From Paenibacillus solanacearum (GTDB lineage: Bacteria; Bacillota; Bacilli; Paenibacillales; NBRC-103111): a DNA stretch of 64,000 bases. The position numbers were made by a program, and so were the translations under genes. Shown piece by piece: positions 19,145 through 27,476 of this stretch. The notes beneath the pieces are model-generated. The model had not been told where the DNA came from and made no database searches. It saw only the letters and a program-made list of their open reading frames with translations. The stretch covers positions 1-64,000 of the forward strand of contig NZ_CAJVAS010000007.1 of assembly GCF_910593845.1 (NCBI RefSeq). The letters are read 5' to 3'. Each line of letters begins with the position of its first letter. Position 1 is the stretch's first letter.

Positions 19145-19621
19145 TTAGCGGATTCGCTCGAGCCGATGCTCCTCGATAAGCTCCAGCGTCCTGGAACGGT
19201 TCGCGGCATACGCCACAATCTGGCTTGTTATGTTCGGGTACAGCACAATCTCGTGCAACTGCCGCAGCGGCACCCACTTGACGCCGCACTGATTCTCATC
19301 GGGCCGCTCCGGCATGCGCGGACGCGATCCATCCTTGATGCGGCAGTCGAACATCATGCTCAGGCTGTGCGTATCCCCGTACTCTCCATGATTGAAATGC
19401 GGCGCGTATTCATACACAAGGGCAATCGGCCCGACTTCAATATCGACGGAAGCCTCTTCCTTCGCTTCGCGAATCACAGCCTCCGTCACCGACTCTCCCG
19501 GTTCGGCTCCGCCGGCCGGCAAGTTGTAATGTATCCCGTTCTCGTCCTTAAATTCAATGAGCAGCACGGCATCGTGCTCGATGATGAGCGCGCATGCTCT
19601 CACCCGTATGTGATATGGCAT
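19145..19621 (-). CDS. Nudix hydrolase
   Basis: A 158-residue Nudix-superfamily pyrophosphohydrolase, acting on an unknown nucleoside diphosphate-X. The Nudix box is GGAEPGESVTEAVIREAKEE, ending EASV, with the usual REUxEExGU glycine replaced by Ala. Strands before it (HIRVRACALIIEHDAVLLIE) match the fold. ATG at 19621 lies ten bases after GGGAGG; longer starts run into the neighbouring IMPase-like gene. The 3' end faces the terminator of the PIN-like pair. Confidence 0.9.
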   Translation of the reverse strand: MPYHIRVRACALIIEHDAVLLIEFKDENGIHYNLPAGGAEPGESVTEAVIREAKEEASVDIEVGPIALVYEYAPHFNHGEYGDTHSLSMMFDCRIKDGSRPRMPERPDENQCGVKWVPLRQLHEIVLYPNITSQIVAYAANRSRTLELIEEHRLERIR

Positions 19622-19691
19622 CGATTCTCGCCTCCCTGCAGCGATTATACCATAATATGGAGAATCGAATGCATTGTTCAGCAGATTCGTC

Positions 19692-20495
19692 TTATTGCCC
19701 TTCCAATGCCGTGCGCACCATTTCCAGCATTTGCTCCAACCGGTCCGGGTGGCAGGCGACAATATAAGGCTCCGGGTTCATCCCCTCGAACGGGTTCCCT
19801 TCAAAATCGACGACGGCCGCCCCCGCTTCCTTGGCCATCAAAATGCCCGCGTACAAATCGTCGCCTTCCGAATTGTACAGGACAATGCCGTCCAGATCGC
19901 CCCGAGCCAGCATGCACCAGAGCAGTGCGGGCGCCCATAGGCGCAGCACCCGCTTGCATTTGGCGTCCAGCCCATGCTTGAGGCGCATAGCCTTGGCGTC
20001 TTTTTGCACCTGATGTCCCTGAATCCATCCCGTCGTGATCTTCGCCGCACCTGCGCCGGGACGCGCTTCAAGCGGCCGGCCATTCATGAACGCACCCTTG
20101 CCTTGTTCCGCGACATACACATGTCCCAAATGGGAATCGTAGATGACGCCGAGCACCGGGTGCTTCCGGTAAAGCAGCGTAATGGACACGCCGTATACAG
20201 GGAGGCCGATCGCGTAATTGTTCGTCCCGTCGAGCGGATCGACCAGCCAGAGCCAGTCGCCTTCCACCCCGGACCAGCCGGTCTCTTCGCTGCGGATTTG
20301 ATGATCGGGAAAGCTCGCCGTAATTCGGCTCAATATTTCCCGTTCGGCGAGCAGATCGACCTCGGTCACCAGATCGCCATCGTCTCCTTTGCTCATAATT
20401 TCTTTTTCCTTCTCAAAATATTGCTTCGCCAGCTGTCCGGCGACCGTGGCCGCTTCCACCGCGACCTCTCTTGCCCTGCTTATGACGGACTGCAT
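19692..20495 (-). CDS. Inositol monophosphatase family protein
   Basis: Predicted Mg-dependent sugar- or nucleotide-phosphate phosphatase of the SuhB/CysQ family, 267 residues. The metal and phosphate motifs are the Glu in IRSEETGW and WLVDPLDGTNNYAIG. The second family motif is weak (GDDLYAGILMAKEAG instead of WDxAAG), but its Asp and Gly/Ala pattern remain. The gene begins immediately after the stop of the ArsR/DUF2087-type regulator, so the two are co-transcribed and the regulator may control the phosphatase. Confidence 0.9.
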   Translation of the reverse strand: MQSVISRAREVAVEAATVAGQLAKQYFEKEKEIMSKGDDGDLVTEVDLLAEREILSRITASFPDHQIRSEETGWSGVEGDWLWLVDPLDGTNNYAIGLPVYGVSITLLYRKHPVLGVIYDSHLGHVYVAEQGKGAFMNGRPLEARPGAGAAKITTGWIQGHQVQKDAKAMRLKHGLDAKCKRVLRLWAPALLWCMLARGDLDGIVLYNSEGDDLYAGILMAKEAGAAVVDFEGNPFEGMNPEPYIVACHPDRLEQMLEMVRTALEGQ

Positions 20496-21098
20496 TTACT
20501 TGACATCCTCCCACCTGGTCCACATCGACTCCGGGTTCAGCTCGTAGACCTCATGCTCCCGATACATGAAATGATGCATAATCCATTCCCGCCGAATCGT
20601 GGCATAATCGTCGTGAAACTTCTTAATGAATTCGTTCAGTTCCGCTTCGGCGTACTTTTTCCCCTGCTCCAGCCCGGAAATCATTCGTCCCAGCACGATC
20701 AGCTTTTTCTTGTACTGCGCCGGAAGATGCTTCAGACGGCCATCCTTCGTAAAAAAGTTTTTTAGCACCGACGCCTTTAATTTCTCGTTCTCCACGGCCA
20801 GCTCCTCTTTTTCCTCCGGCTGCGCCTCGAATAAAAAAGCAACCGACGCCTTTGCGTTTTGCTCCAGAAAATAACGGTTCAGCTTGAAATAAATCGTATT
20901 TTTGTCCCGTCGTTCCTGCAGCAGCGCGGCTTCCCTCAGCTTCATCGCATGGTGGGTGACCGTGGCGGGAGAAAGCTTCAGCCGGTCCGCAAGCTCTTGG
21001 CCGCTCAGCTCTCCGCCGGAGAGCAATCGAAGCATGCGAATTCGGGTCGGGTCGGCCATGGCCTTATGGTACTGAACCATTTTATCGAGCTGAATCAT
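20496..21098 (-). CDS. ArsR-type HTH regulator with DUF2087-like C-terminus
   Basis: About 200 residues. The N-terminal ~90 residues form an ArsR-type winged helix (HKAMADPTRIRMLRLLSGGE followed by LSGQELADRLKLSPATVTHH). No cysteine pair for metal sensing is visible. The C-terminal half contains FFTKDGRLKHLPAQYKKKLI and NEFIKKFHDDYATIRREWIM, which match the DUF2087 domain pattern found behind such HTHs. ATG at 21098 is about 12 bases after AGGAGG. The start region carries a palindrome suited to autoregulation, and the IMPase-like gene directly follows. Confidence 0.88.
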   Translation of the reverse strand: MIQLDKMVQYHKAMADPTRIRMLRLLSGGELSGQELADRLKLSPATVTHHAMKLREAALLQERRDKNTIYFKLNRYFLEQNAKASVAFLFEAQPEEKEELAVENEKLKASVLKNFFTKDGRLKHLPAQYKKKLIVLGRMISGLEQGKKYAEAELNEFIKKFHDDYATIRREWIMHHFMYREHEVYELNPESMWTRWEDVK

Positions 21099-21140
21099 AG
21101 ATGTCTTAAGCCTCCTGTCCATTTATAACATTCGATATTA

Positions 21141-21152
21141 ATCTAATTAGAT
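21141..21152. promoter_or_regulatory. Palindrome upstream of ArsR-type gene
   Basis: ATCTAATTAGAT is a perfect 12-base palindrome about 45 bases upstream of the regulator start, with a degenerate second copy TTCTAATTAAA directly after it. It resembles ArsR-family operators and may be the regulator's own site. Confidence 0.5.
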
Positions 21153-21233
21153 ATTATTCTAATTAAAAACTGATGTCAATCGAAAAGCTGCCGTTATTGC
21201 GATCCGTTCCGCAGCTGCCCGTATCAGATAAAA

Positions 21234-21275
21234 ATGCAGGAAAAACACATTCCGTGTTTTCCTGCATTTTTATCT
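21234..21275. terminator. Terminator of the polysaccharide operon
   Basis: GCAGGAAAAACAC and GTGTTTTCCTGC form a strong stem flanked by A- and T-runs on both sides, so it can work in both directions. It lies just past the beta-helix lipoprotein gene. Confidence 0.88.
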
Positions 21276-21280
21276 TCGTG

Positions 21281-22846
21281 CTATGGTTTACCGCTCACCG
21301 TATTGTTCTCGGCGACCGTACCGCTTCCCGCCTCCTGCTTGATCGCTTCCGTGTGGCCGGCCAGCGTATTTCCGGTAATTCGGGTATTCTGCGGATCGCC
21401 GGCGCCCAGCCCGTTATTGCTCGGGTCACCGCTATCATGAACGAGCCAAATGCCGACAGACTTCTCTTTCGTCTCGTTGCGGATGACGTTGTCCCGCACG
21501 GTCGTGCCAATGGCATGCTTGATCGTAATCCCGCTGCGCATCGGAACCGCGTCCGGCTCTCCGGAACCCGATATGATCTCGTTCTGCTCGATCAGCGTGT
21601 TCGGCGTGCCCATGATGACGACGATGCCGTCCATTGCATTGCGAATGACGTTATGGTGGATATGGTTGTTCGGCCCGGCTGCGCTATGATTGTTGGGCGG
21701 CGTTCCGCCGGTGTTGCCCGCGCCGACGCCAGCTCCTTTTTGCGTGCCGTACACCTCATTGCCGTATATTTCGTTATACGACTCCCCGTCGCCGTGCAAA
21801 TCGATCGAATCGAGCCGGGTTCGGTCAAACGTATTGTTCCGCACCGTATTATGGTGCGCGGCATAACCGAGCAAGGCGCCGTGGCGCAGCGAGACGGTGC
21901 CGTCGAACTTGCTGTTCTGCACGACGTTGTAGCTCGCGTCCGCGACGGGGCCCTTGGCTCCGAACTTCGGCGTGCCGATGAACGTAACGCCGTAACCGGC
22001 GCCGCCACCGCCCATATCCGTCGCCTTGCGGAAGATGCAGTCGTCTACGACGACATCCTGCGCCTTGCTGATGCGGACGCCGGTGCGCTCGAACTTTTCG
22101 ATCGCCAACCGCTTGATCCAAATGCTCGACGGCGCCGGTCCCGAGGCGGATTTGTCGATGTAAATGCCTGATTTGGGCCCGCCCCGCTGCTCGTTGTTCT
22201 TCTTGTGGTCCGTCGGGAACGCCCCTTGCCACGAAGAGCTGATCGTCAAATCGGAGATAACGATGCCGCTGCGACCCGTCATATCGATGACGGCGGAATT
22301 GCTGTGCGTGAGCAGACTGGCTCCTCCCGGCTGCGCCCGGTTGTCGAAGTCCGACACCAGCACAACGTCGTCCCGGCCTTGTCCGCGCACATTCACCCCG
22401 TTCTTCATGATCAGGTGGGCGGCGCGGTTGACCGAATCGACGCTTTTTAGCGCGTACACCCCTTTGGGGAAGTACACTTCGTCGCCCGGACGCGCCGCTT
22501 CCAGCGCACGCGCAATGGCCGGACGGTCGTCCTTGCCGTCGTCCGCCGGGTCGGCGCCGAAATCGACGACGTTGAGCGTCTTGCCCTTGACCGGATTCGG
22601 CTCCGGCAGCTTATGCTCCGTCCCATCCGGGTTCACAAGACCCGCTCCGACCGACGACAGCGGCATGGCCGGCTTCAGGTCCGCCTTGGCGACTGTCGTG
22701 CCGGACGCATCGGCAGCCGAGTCGGTCCGCTGCGCAGCCGTTGCCGCCGCAGGCAGCGGGGCAGCGGGAGCTGCGGCCTGACAGCCGCCGGCGACAAGCA
22801 GCAAGGAAGCGGCCAATAGCTTACGGAATGTCGTCAAACGATTCAC
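21281..22846 (-). CDS. Right-handed beta-helix lipoprotein (pectate lyase-like)
   Basis: Probable surface polysaccharide lyase or glycosidase of 521 residues. The signal peptide ends in lipobox VAGGC (Cys22), followed by an Ala-rich linker. From about residue 90 (LNVVDFGADPADDGKDDRPA) it shows the pectate-lyase-3/GH55-like start, then repeated short turns with Asn, Gly and Thr (NTVRNNTFDR, NEIYGNEVYG, NHIHHNVIRN) that signal a right-handed parallel beta-helix. Catalytic residues cannot be fixed by eye. It is the last gene of a four-gene operon and overlaps the heparinase-like gene by four bases. Confidence 0.88.
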   Translation of the reverse strand: MNRLTTFRKLLAASLLLVAGGCQAAAPAAPLPAAATAAQRTDSAADASGTTVAKADLKPAMPLSSVGAGLVNPDGTEHKLPEPNPVKGKTLNVVDFGADPADDGKDDRPAIARALEAARPGDEVYFPKGVYALKSVDSVNRAAHLIMKNGVNVRGQGRDDVVLVSDFDNRAQPGGASLLTHSNSAVIDMTGRSGIVISDLTISSSWQGAFPTDHKKNNEQRGGPKSGIYIDKSASGPAPSSIWIKRLAIEKFERTGVRISKAQDVVVDDCIFRKATDMGGGGAGYGVTFIGTPKFGAKGPVADASYNVVQNSKFDGTVSLRHGALLGYAAHHNTVRNNTFDRTRLDSIDLHGDGESYNEIYGNEVYGTQKGAGVGAGNTGGTPPNNHSAAGPNNHIHHNVIRNAMDGIVVIMGTPNTLIEQNEIISGSGEPDAVPMRSGITIKHAIGTTVRDNVIRNETKEKSVGIWLVHDSGDPSNNGLGAGDPQNTRITGNTLAGHTEAIKQEAGSGTVAENNTVSGKP

Positions 22847-24879
22847 CTCGGCATCACGGCGACGGACAATGCCCCGCCGTCCGAATCGGAATGGAGCGTA
22901 TATACCCGGGACGCGCCGCCGGCGTTCACTTGAACCGCCTGCTTGCCTGCCGCGTCCTGCCCGAGCCAGATCAGATCAGCCGGCTGCGAACCGGCTGCAT
23001 ATACCGTTACAAAATCGGCATGCATTCCCGTTTGCCGGTGCAGCAATCCGGCGTACGGCAACGCCGGGTCCTCCGCCGTGCCGGGGACATGGGCAAGCCG
23101 CAGTTGCGAAGAAGGAAACACAAGTGTCGACAACGCGACAGCCCCGCCCGCTTCGCCGCTCATCCGCGTATGGCACGGCTCGCCAGCCTCGCCGTTATAC
23201 GCTGAATGGACACGGACGTAGCCATACGGTCCGCTGTCGCTTAAAGGACCTTCCGCCTTCGTCCACTGTGTACCCTCTTGCGGTTCGAGCTGGCGGCTGT
23301 GCATCCACCAATCGATCGTATTCGCCTCCATCAGCTTCACTTGGAACCAGTCGAACAGCATTCCGTCCGCAAGCAGCAAATGCCGGTTCATCTCGCAGCC
23401 CTCATAAGCTCCGGCGCTCCGCATCCGGCAATAGGTCGAGCTGTCCGTCTCTTCGAACCGGACGCACTCCCCTTCATGCGCAAGCTGCGACAAGCCGCCG
23501 ACCAGGACGGTGTTGTGGCTCGCCGTCGCGGCATACCATTGCTTGCGCATCGCCGAGCCGTAAGGCACCATACCCATATCCGGCGCCACCTGCACACCGC
23601 CGTACTCCAGCGACAGATGCAGCTTGTCGTAGTGCCCGTGCGAGCCTCCGTGCGAGCCGAAGTCGGCGCAGAACGCCAGACCGTCCTTCCCTCTGCCGAC
23701 GGCAATGCCCGACTCCTGGAACAGGACGGATGAACGGGCCGGCCTTGCGCTTGCCTCGCTCCATTCGCCATCGCCGTAGAGTAAAGGTTCCAGCCCTGTC
23801 CGCTCCGGCGCACCGTTCAGCTGCCGGTACGCTTCGGACAGCACCCGCTCGTACGCCTGGCAGCCGAACCGGCTCATGCCCGCTTCATACACTTCGACGA
23901 TTTCGCGGGCATACGGCCCCCGCCGGTAAGGCCCGTCATGAAGCGCCGGCAAAAAGCCGCTGTCGTCCGCAAGCAGCGCCGCCGCATCCAGCATGCCGCG
24001 AAGCGATTGCCCTTGCGCGCCTTGCGCTTCGGCAAGGTCGATGCCCTGCCGAAGCGCCATTTCCGCCGTAATCCAGTAAGCCCTCAGCACGAAAATATGG
24101 TAATACAGCGTTCCCTCATACTCCAGCTGATCCGCTTTGACACCGATCGTCAAGTGACGAATAAAGCCTGCTTCACCGTCCCGAACCAGCTCAGCCATGC
24201 GCTCCTGGTCGCCGGTCGCCGCATAAATGCTTGCCAGCGCGGCATTGAGCCATGCGGTGTAGTTGCTCTGCGGGCTTTGCCGGTCGACGACGAGCACCTT
24301 CCGGGCGCTGCGCATATTGTCCTCCAGCAGCTGGAAGAACGTCGGTAACGAGCCGTCTCCGTTGTCCGGGCTATGCCCGTGATCCGCAAGCAGCAGATAG
24401 GCGCGAATGAACGTCGTCGCCCAGATCGCTTCCGTCAGCGCCTGATGGAACGCGCGTCCTTTCAGCATCCACGGCTCGGCATCGGGATGAACCGGATAGC
24501 TCGGATACTGCTGCGCGTAGCGATGCAGCACGCTCGCGCTCCAGTCGGCATACCGCGCCTCCCCCGTACCTGCGTAGACAGCCGCCGCTTGCAGCGCAAG
24601 CCGCACCAGCGACTGATGCTTCATGACGAGCCAAGCGCCGCGATAAGGCTCGCCCGTCAGCGTGCAGCCCTTCGGGCAGCGGTATTGCTGCGCATCGTCC
24701 TCTTTGTCGTCAAACAATAGCTCCGTATGGTGCTCGGGACAAACGTATTGATGCCACCAGCCTCCCGGCTCCTCCGGAATGCGCGCCTGTTCCGCCATCA
24801 CCGGCTCCAGCTCCGCTTGAAGCCGCTTCAAGCTTTCTTGCGCCCAGGAATAACGGGCAACTTTATGTCGAATGTTCAT
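22843..24879 (-). CDS. Heparinase II/III-like lyase family protein
   Basis: Likely intracellular polysaccharide lyase of 678 residues for uronic-acid oligosaccharides; no signal peptide is seen. An N-terminal (alpha/alpha) toroid-like region with many Trp and Tyr covers about 1-350 (GRAFHQALTEAIWATTFIRA). The C-terminal half carries the heparinase II/III signature GSHGGSHGHYDKLHLSLEYG, with the conserved His and Tyr, followed by beta-sheet segments. Heparin itself is an unlikely substrate in this soil-type genome; related families cleave alginate or other uronates. It sits between the SGNH esterase and beta-helix genes in the same operon. Confidence 0.88.
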   Translation of the reverse strand: MNIRHKVARYSWAQESLKRLQAELEPVMAEQARIPEEPGGWWHQYVCPEHHTELLFDDKEDDAQQYRCPKGCTLTGEPYRGAWLVMKHQSLVRLALQAAAVYAGTGEARYADWSASVLHRYAQQYPSYPVHPDAEPWMLKGRAFHQALTEAIWATTFIRAYLLLADHGHSPDNGDGSLPTFFQLLEDNMRSARKVLVVDRQSPQSNYTAWLNAALASIYAATGDQERMAELVRDGEAGFIRHLTIGVKADQLEYEGTLYYHIFVLRAYWITAEMALRQGIDLAEAQGAQGQSLRGMLDAAALLADDSGFLPALHDGPYRRGPYAREIVEVYEAGMSRFGCQAYERVLSEAYRQLNGAPERTGLEPLLYGDGEWSEASARPARSSVLFQESGIAVGRGKDGLAFCADFGSHGGSHGHYDKLHLSLEYGGVQVAPDMGMVPYGSAMRKQWYAATASHNTVLVGGLSQLAHEGECVRFEETDSSTYCRMRSAGAYEGCEMNRHLLLADGMLFDWFQVKLMEANTIDWWMHSRQLEPQEGTQWTKAEGPLSDSGPYGYVRVHSAYNGEAGEPCHTRMSGEAGGAVALSTLVFPSSQLRLAHVPGTAEDPALPYAGLLHRQTGMHADFVTVYAAGSQPADLIWLGQDAAGKQAVQVNAGGASRVYTLHSDSDGGALSVAVMPR

Positions 24880-24880
24880 C

Positions 24881-25933
24881 CTATAGCTCCCCTTGTTCGC
24901 GTTGTGCTCTCAGTTGTTCGGCTATAGGCCGCATAATCCCGGCCAGTCGCTCTCCCATCAGCATGTGCCCGTAATCGGACGGATGGATCAAATCGCTGGT
25001 CAGCGCCGTGAAATCGGTCAAAATATCCGCTCCCTCCACCAGATGCAGCTGCGGATGCGCTTTGGCCGCCGCGTAATTGCGCAGCACATCGTTATAACGT
25101 TTCTCGTGATCGGTAAGCGCGTGCTTCGATTCATTGAAGTAGGTGGCGCGATTCGGGTAAATCGTCGTCAAAAACACCGGCTTGGAAGGATTGAGCGCAA
25201 TCACCTGGTCCAGCAAATAGGAAGCCCGGATTTCGAACTGTTCCACCGTGAACACCGAGCGCATATTAACGCCGATTTCGAGAAAAGCGAAATCCCAGTC
25301 GCCCCGCGAAGCGATATGGTCGGCCACTGCCTGCTCGCACAGGCAGGAGCCGCTGAGGCCCAAATTCAGCACGTCGGCTTCGAGCCTGCGGGCAGCCTGC
25401 TGCACGTAGCCGTTGTAGTGGCTGACAGCGCCCGCTCCCTGCGTGATGGAAGAGCCGTAAGCGACAAACTTCAGCTTCGGCAGCTCCGACGCTGCCGGGG
25501 GCCGGACCTCATGGCCGAATGCATCGATATCATGGAAGACGGCGCCGAACCGTTCGAAGAAAATGCGCCACACGTTCGGGCTGAATGCCCGATTATGCAG
25601 GCGCTCGGGAGCTACCTCCGCGAACCGTTCCGGTTTTTCCAGCGTGATCGTTTGCATCGCCCCGGCCTGCAGTTGGTGCGCCGAATGGAAGAAATCGCCC
25701 TTGAACACCCAAAGCTTGCCGCCGGATTCCACGGAGGACAGCGTGACCCGGACGGTCCGGGCATCCGTCGCGAACCGGATTTCGCAGTTATTGGACTGTA
25801 CCGCCCTCGTCCTTCCTTTATCTCCGAGCCCTTCGCGCACCGCTTTCGGGAAGCGCTGCAGCCGAAGTCCCGGAAGATGCTCCCGGCGCTCCAGCTCCGA
25901 AACGTTATGAAACAGTACATTGTTTACAATCAT
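24881..25933 (-). CDS. SGNH/GDSL-type carbohydrate esterase
   Basis: Probable deacylase of 350 residues. The C-terminal hydrolase domain has block I FVAYGSSITQGAG, with the nucleophile Ser in a GSS rather than GDS context, block III FLEIGVNM (GxN), and block V SDLIHPSDYGH with the catalytic Asp and His. The N-terminal ~140 residues look like a beta-sandwich, as in two-domain acetyl-xylan-type esterases (CE2/SGNH layout). No signal peptide is seen, suggesting action on imported oligosaccharides. It lies one base upstream of the heparinase-like stop/start junction and 27 bases after the binding protein gene, within one operon. Confidence 0.88.
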   Translation of the reverse strand: MIVNNVLFHNVSELERREHLPGLRLQRFPKAVREGLGDKGRTRAVQSNNCEIRFATDARTVRVTLSSVESGGKLWVFKGDFFHSAHQLQAGAMQTITLEKPERFAEVAPERLHNRAFSPNVWRIFFERFGAVFHDIDAFGHEVRPPAASELPKLKFVAYGSSITQGAGAVSHYNGYVQQAARRLEADVLNLGLSGSCLCEQAVADHIASRGDWDFAFLEIGVNMRSVFTVEQFEIRASYLLDQVIALNPSKPVFLTTIYPNRATYFNESKHALTDHEKRYNDVLRNYAAAKAHPQLHLVEGADILTDFTALTSDLIHPSDYGHMLMGERLAGIMRPIAEQLRAQREQGEL

Positions 25934-25960
25934 GGTTACCCCTCCACCGATCCGTTTTAT

Positions 25961-27295
25961 TTATTTTTTCTGCTCCGCGGCAATCGCTTTATCCGCCCGT
26001 TCCGCAGCTTCGCGCAGCGCCGTATTCACATCTTTGCCTCCGGCGACTTCGACCAAGGCGGCGAGCATTTCTTTATCCGCAATCGCTTGATACTGCGTCT
26101 TAACCGTCGGCGCCGCGAATTTGGCGGGAAGATACGATTTGATGTTTTTCCCTTTCAAATACGGCTGACCCGCGCCAAAGCTTGCGGCCATCTTGCTGCC
26201 GTCCTTCAGGATGGACGAGTTGCCGCTCTTGACGGTAAACTCCTGGAACTCATCCGATGTAATGTACGCAAGCACCTGGAATGCCGCGTCTTTATTTTTG
26301 CTGCCTTTGGATATATAGAAGTAGTTCGGATACGACTGCGGGCCGACGCCCGGTTTGTCTTTAAATACCGGCAGCTGGACCATATCCCAGTTCATCGTAT
26401 CTTTGAGCGTATTGGCCGTCGTGCTCAAAGATGCGTACATGGCGACATTCTGCTCTTTGTAGAAAGGATCGAGCTGGCTGGCCTGGCTGTATTTGTTGCC
26501 CACGAGCCCGTTGCCGGAAATTTTATAGAAGCGGGCCAGGTTGTCGAACGCCTGCTTGAAGTTATCCGACGTGAACATCGCCTTATACGACTTGTCGTCG
26601 ATGTGAGGCGCGGACAGCTGGTTGAGCAGCATCAGATGCTGCACCGACATCGTCAAGCCTTTGTACGACTGCCCCCCATCGCTGCGGGTAAGCTGCTTCG
26701 CCAGCTCATAGGTTTCGTCCCACGTCATCCCTTCCTTCGGGTAAGGCACGCCGAATTTATCGAACAAGCTTTTGTTGTAGAACAGCGCTGCCGAAGTCGT
26801 GTTGACGGGCAATCCGTACATGCCGCCGCCGGCCAGCTGCTTCTGAATTTCGATCGTCGACGGCTCCAGCCTCGACAAGTCGTAATTGTATTTTTTGGTC
26901 AGCTCAGTGATGTCGTACTGCATGTCGTAGGCGAGCAGGAAATTGGAAGTCAACCCGATCGAGCTGATCATAATATCAATATTTTGTCCAGCCGTAATCA
27001 TGCTTGGAAGCGTTTGCGGTCCTTCCTGCGGAATAAACTTCAGCGTATAGTTGGGGAACTTTTTCTTGATCATGTCGCCGTACGATTCCATGAACTTCTG
27101 ATCCGTCCAGCCGTTGACCGTTACGTAGAATGTTAATTCCGCAGGAGTCTCGCTGACTTTCTTTGCCGCGTCGCCGCCTTTGTCTGCGGCGCTGCCCTGC
27201 GGACTGCCGGGTGATTTTCCGCCGCCGCTGCACGCGGCGAGCGATGAGGCGAGCAGCATAACCGATACGACGGCAGACCATTTGTTGAGTTTCAT
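25961..27295 (-). CDS. Extracellular sugar-binding lipoprotein (family 1 SBP)
   Basis: ABC-transporter solute-binding lipoprotein, 444 residues, expected to bind oligosaccharides. Lipobox ASSLAAC with Cys22 and an adjacent Gly/Ser/Lys stretch. Typical SBP_bac_1 features include GGGMYGLPVNTTSAALFYNK, TWDETYELAKQL and TSDEFQEFTVK. ATG at 27295 follows GAGGGGA. It is the first gene of the operon with esterase, heparinase-like lyase and beta-helix protein, but no permease or ATPase genes are in the window, so it must use transport partners encoded elsewhere. A paralogue lies at the right window end. Confidence 0.93.
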   Translation of the reverse strand: MKLNKWSAVVSVMLLASSLAACSGGGKSPGSPQGSAADKGGDAAKKVSETPAELTFYVTVNGWTDQKFMESYGDMIKKKFPNYTLKFIPQEGPQTLPSMITAGQNIDIMISSIGLTSNFLLAYDMQYDITELTKKYNYDLSRLEPSTIEIQKQLAGGGMYGLPVNTTSAALFYNKSLFDKFGVPYPKEGMTWDETYELAKQLTRSDGGQSYKGLTMSVQHLMLLNQLSAPHIDDKSYKAMFTSDNFKQAFDNLARFYKISGNGLVGNKYSQASQLDPFYKEQNVAMYASLSTTANTLKDTMNWDMVQLPVFKDKPGVGPQSYPNYFYISKGSKNKDAAFQVLAYITSDEFQEFTVKSGNSSILKDGSKMAASFGAGQPYLKGKNIKSYLPAKFAAPTVKTQYQAIADKEMLAALVEVAGGKDVNTALREAAERADKAIAAEQKK

Positions 27296-27340
27296 TGTAA
27301 ATCATCCCCTCTTTATTGACTCGTATCTAACTCATAAATA

Positions 27341-27370
27341 ACTATAACCCACGCTTGAAAGCGTAGTCAA
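27341..27370 (-). promoter_or_regulatory. Promoter with operator palindrome for polysaccharide operon
   Basis: Minus-strand promoter with -35 TTGACT (27365-27370), an 18-base spacer and -10 TATAGT (27341-27346). A perfect palindrome ACGCTTTCAAGCGT (27351-27364) fills the spacer exactly, an ideal place for a repressor. Further out, TGACTCGTA and TACGAGTCA (about 27317-27325 and 27388-27396) form an outer inverted repeat around the promoter. The GntR-SBP fusion regulator next door is a candidate binder. Confidence 0.6.
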
Positions 27371-27476
27371 TATGAATTTCGATATTTTACGAGTCAGTAA
27401 CGGGGTAAGTAAGAGGACTGCACCAAAAAGACGATCGCTCCTGCCGGAAGCGTATCGCCGCTGGTTTGACGCTTAT

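Noticed and set aside
22869-24071. 400-codon plus-strand frame
   Set aside because: Antisense to the heparinase-like gene, very rich in Arg, Pro and Ala; no domain.
24893-27136. Long open frame on the plus strand
   Set aside because: It is antisense to two well-supported genes (SGNH esterase and binding protein), Arg-rich and without known domains; a by-product of high-GC third positions.
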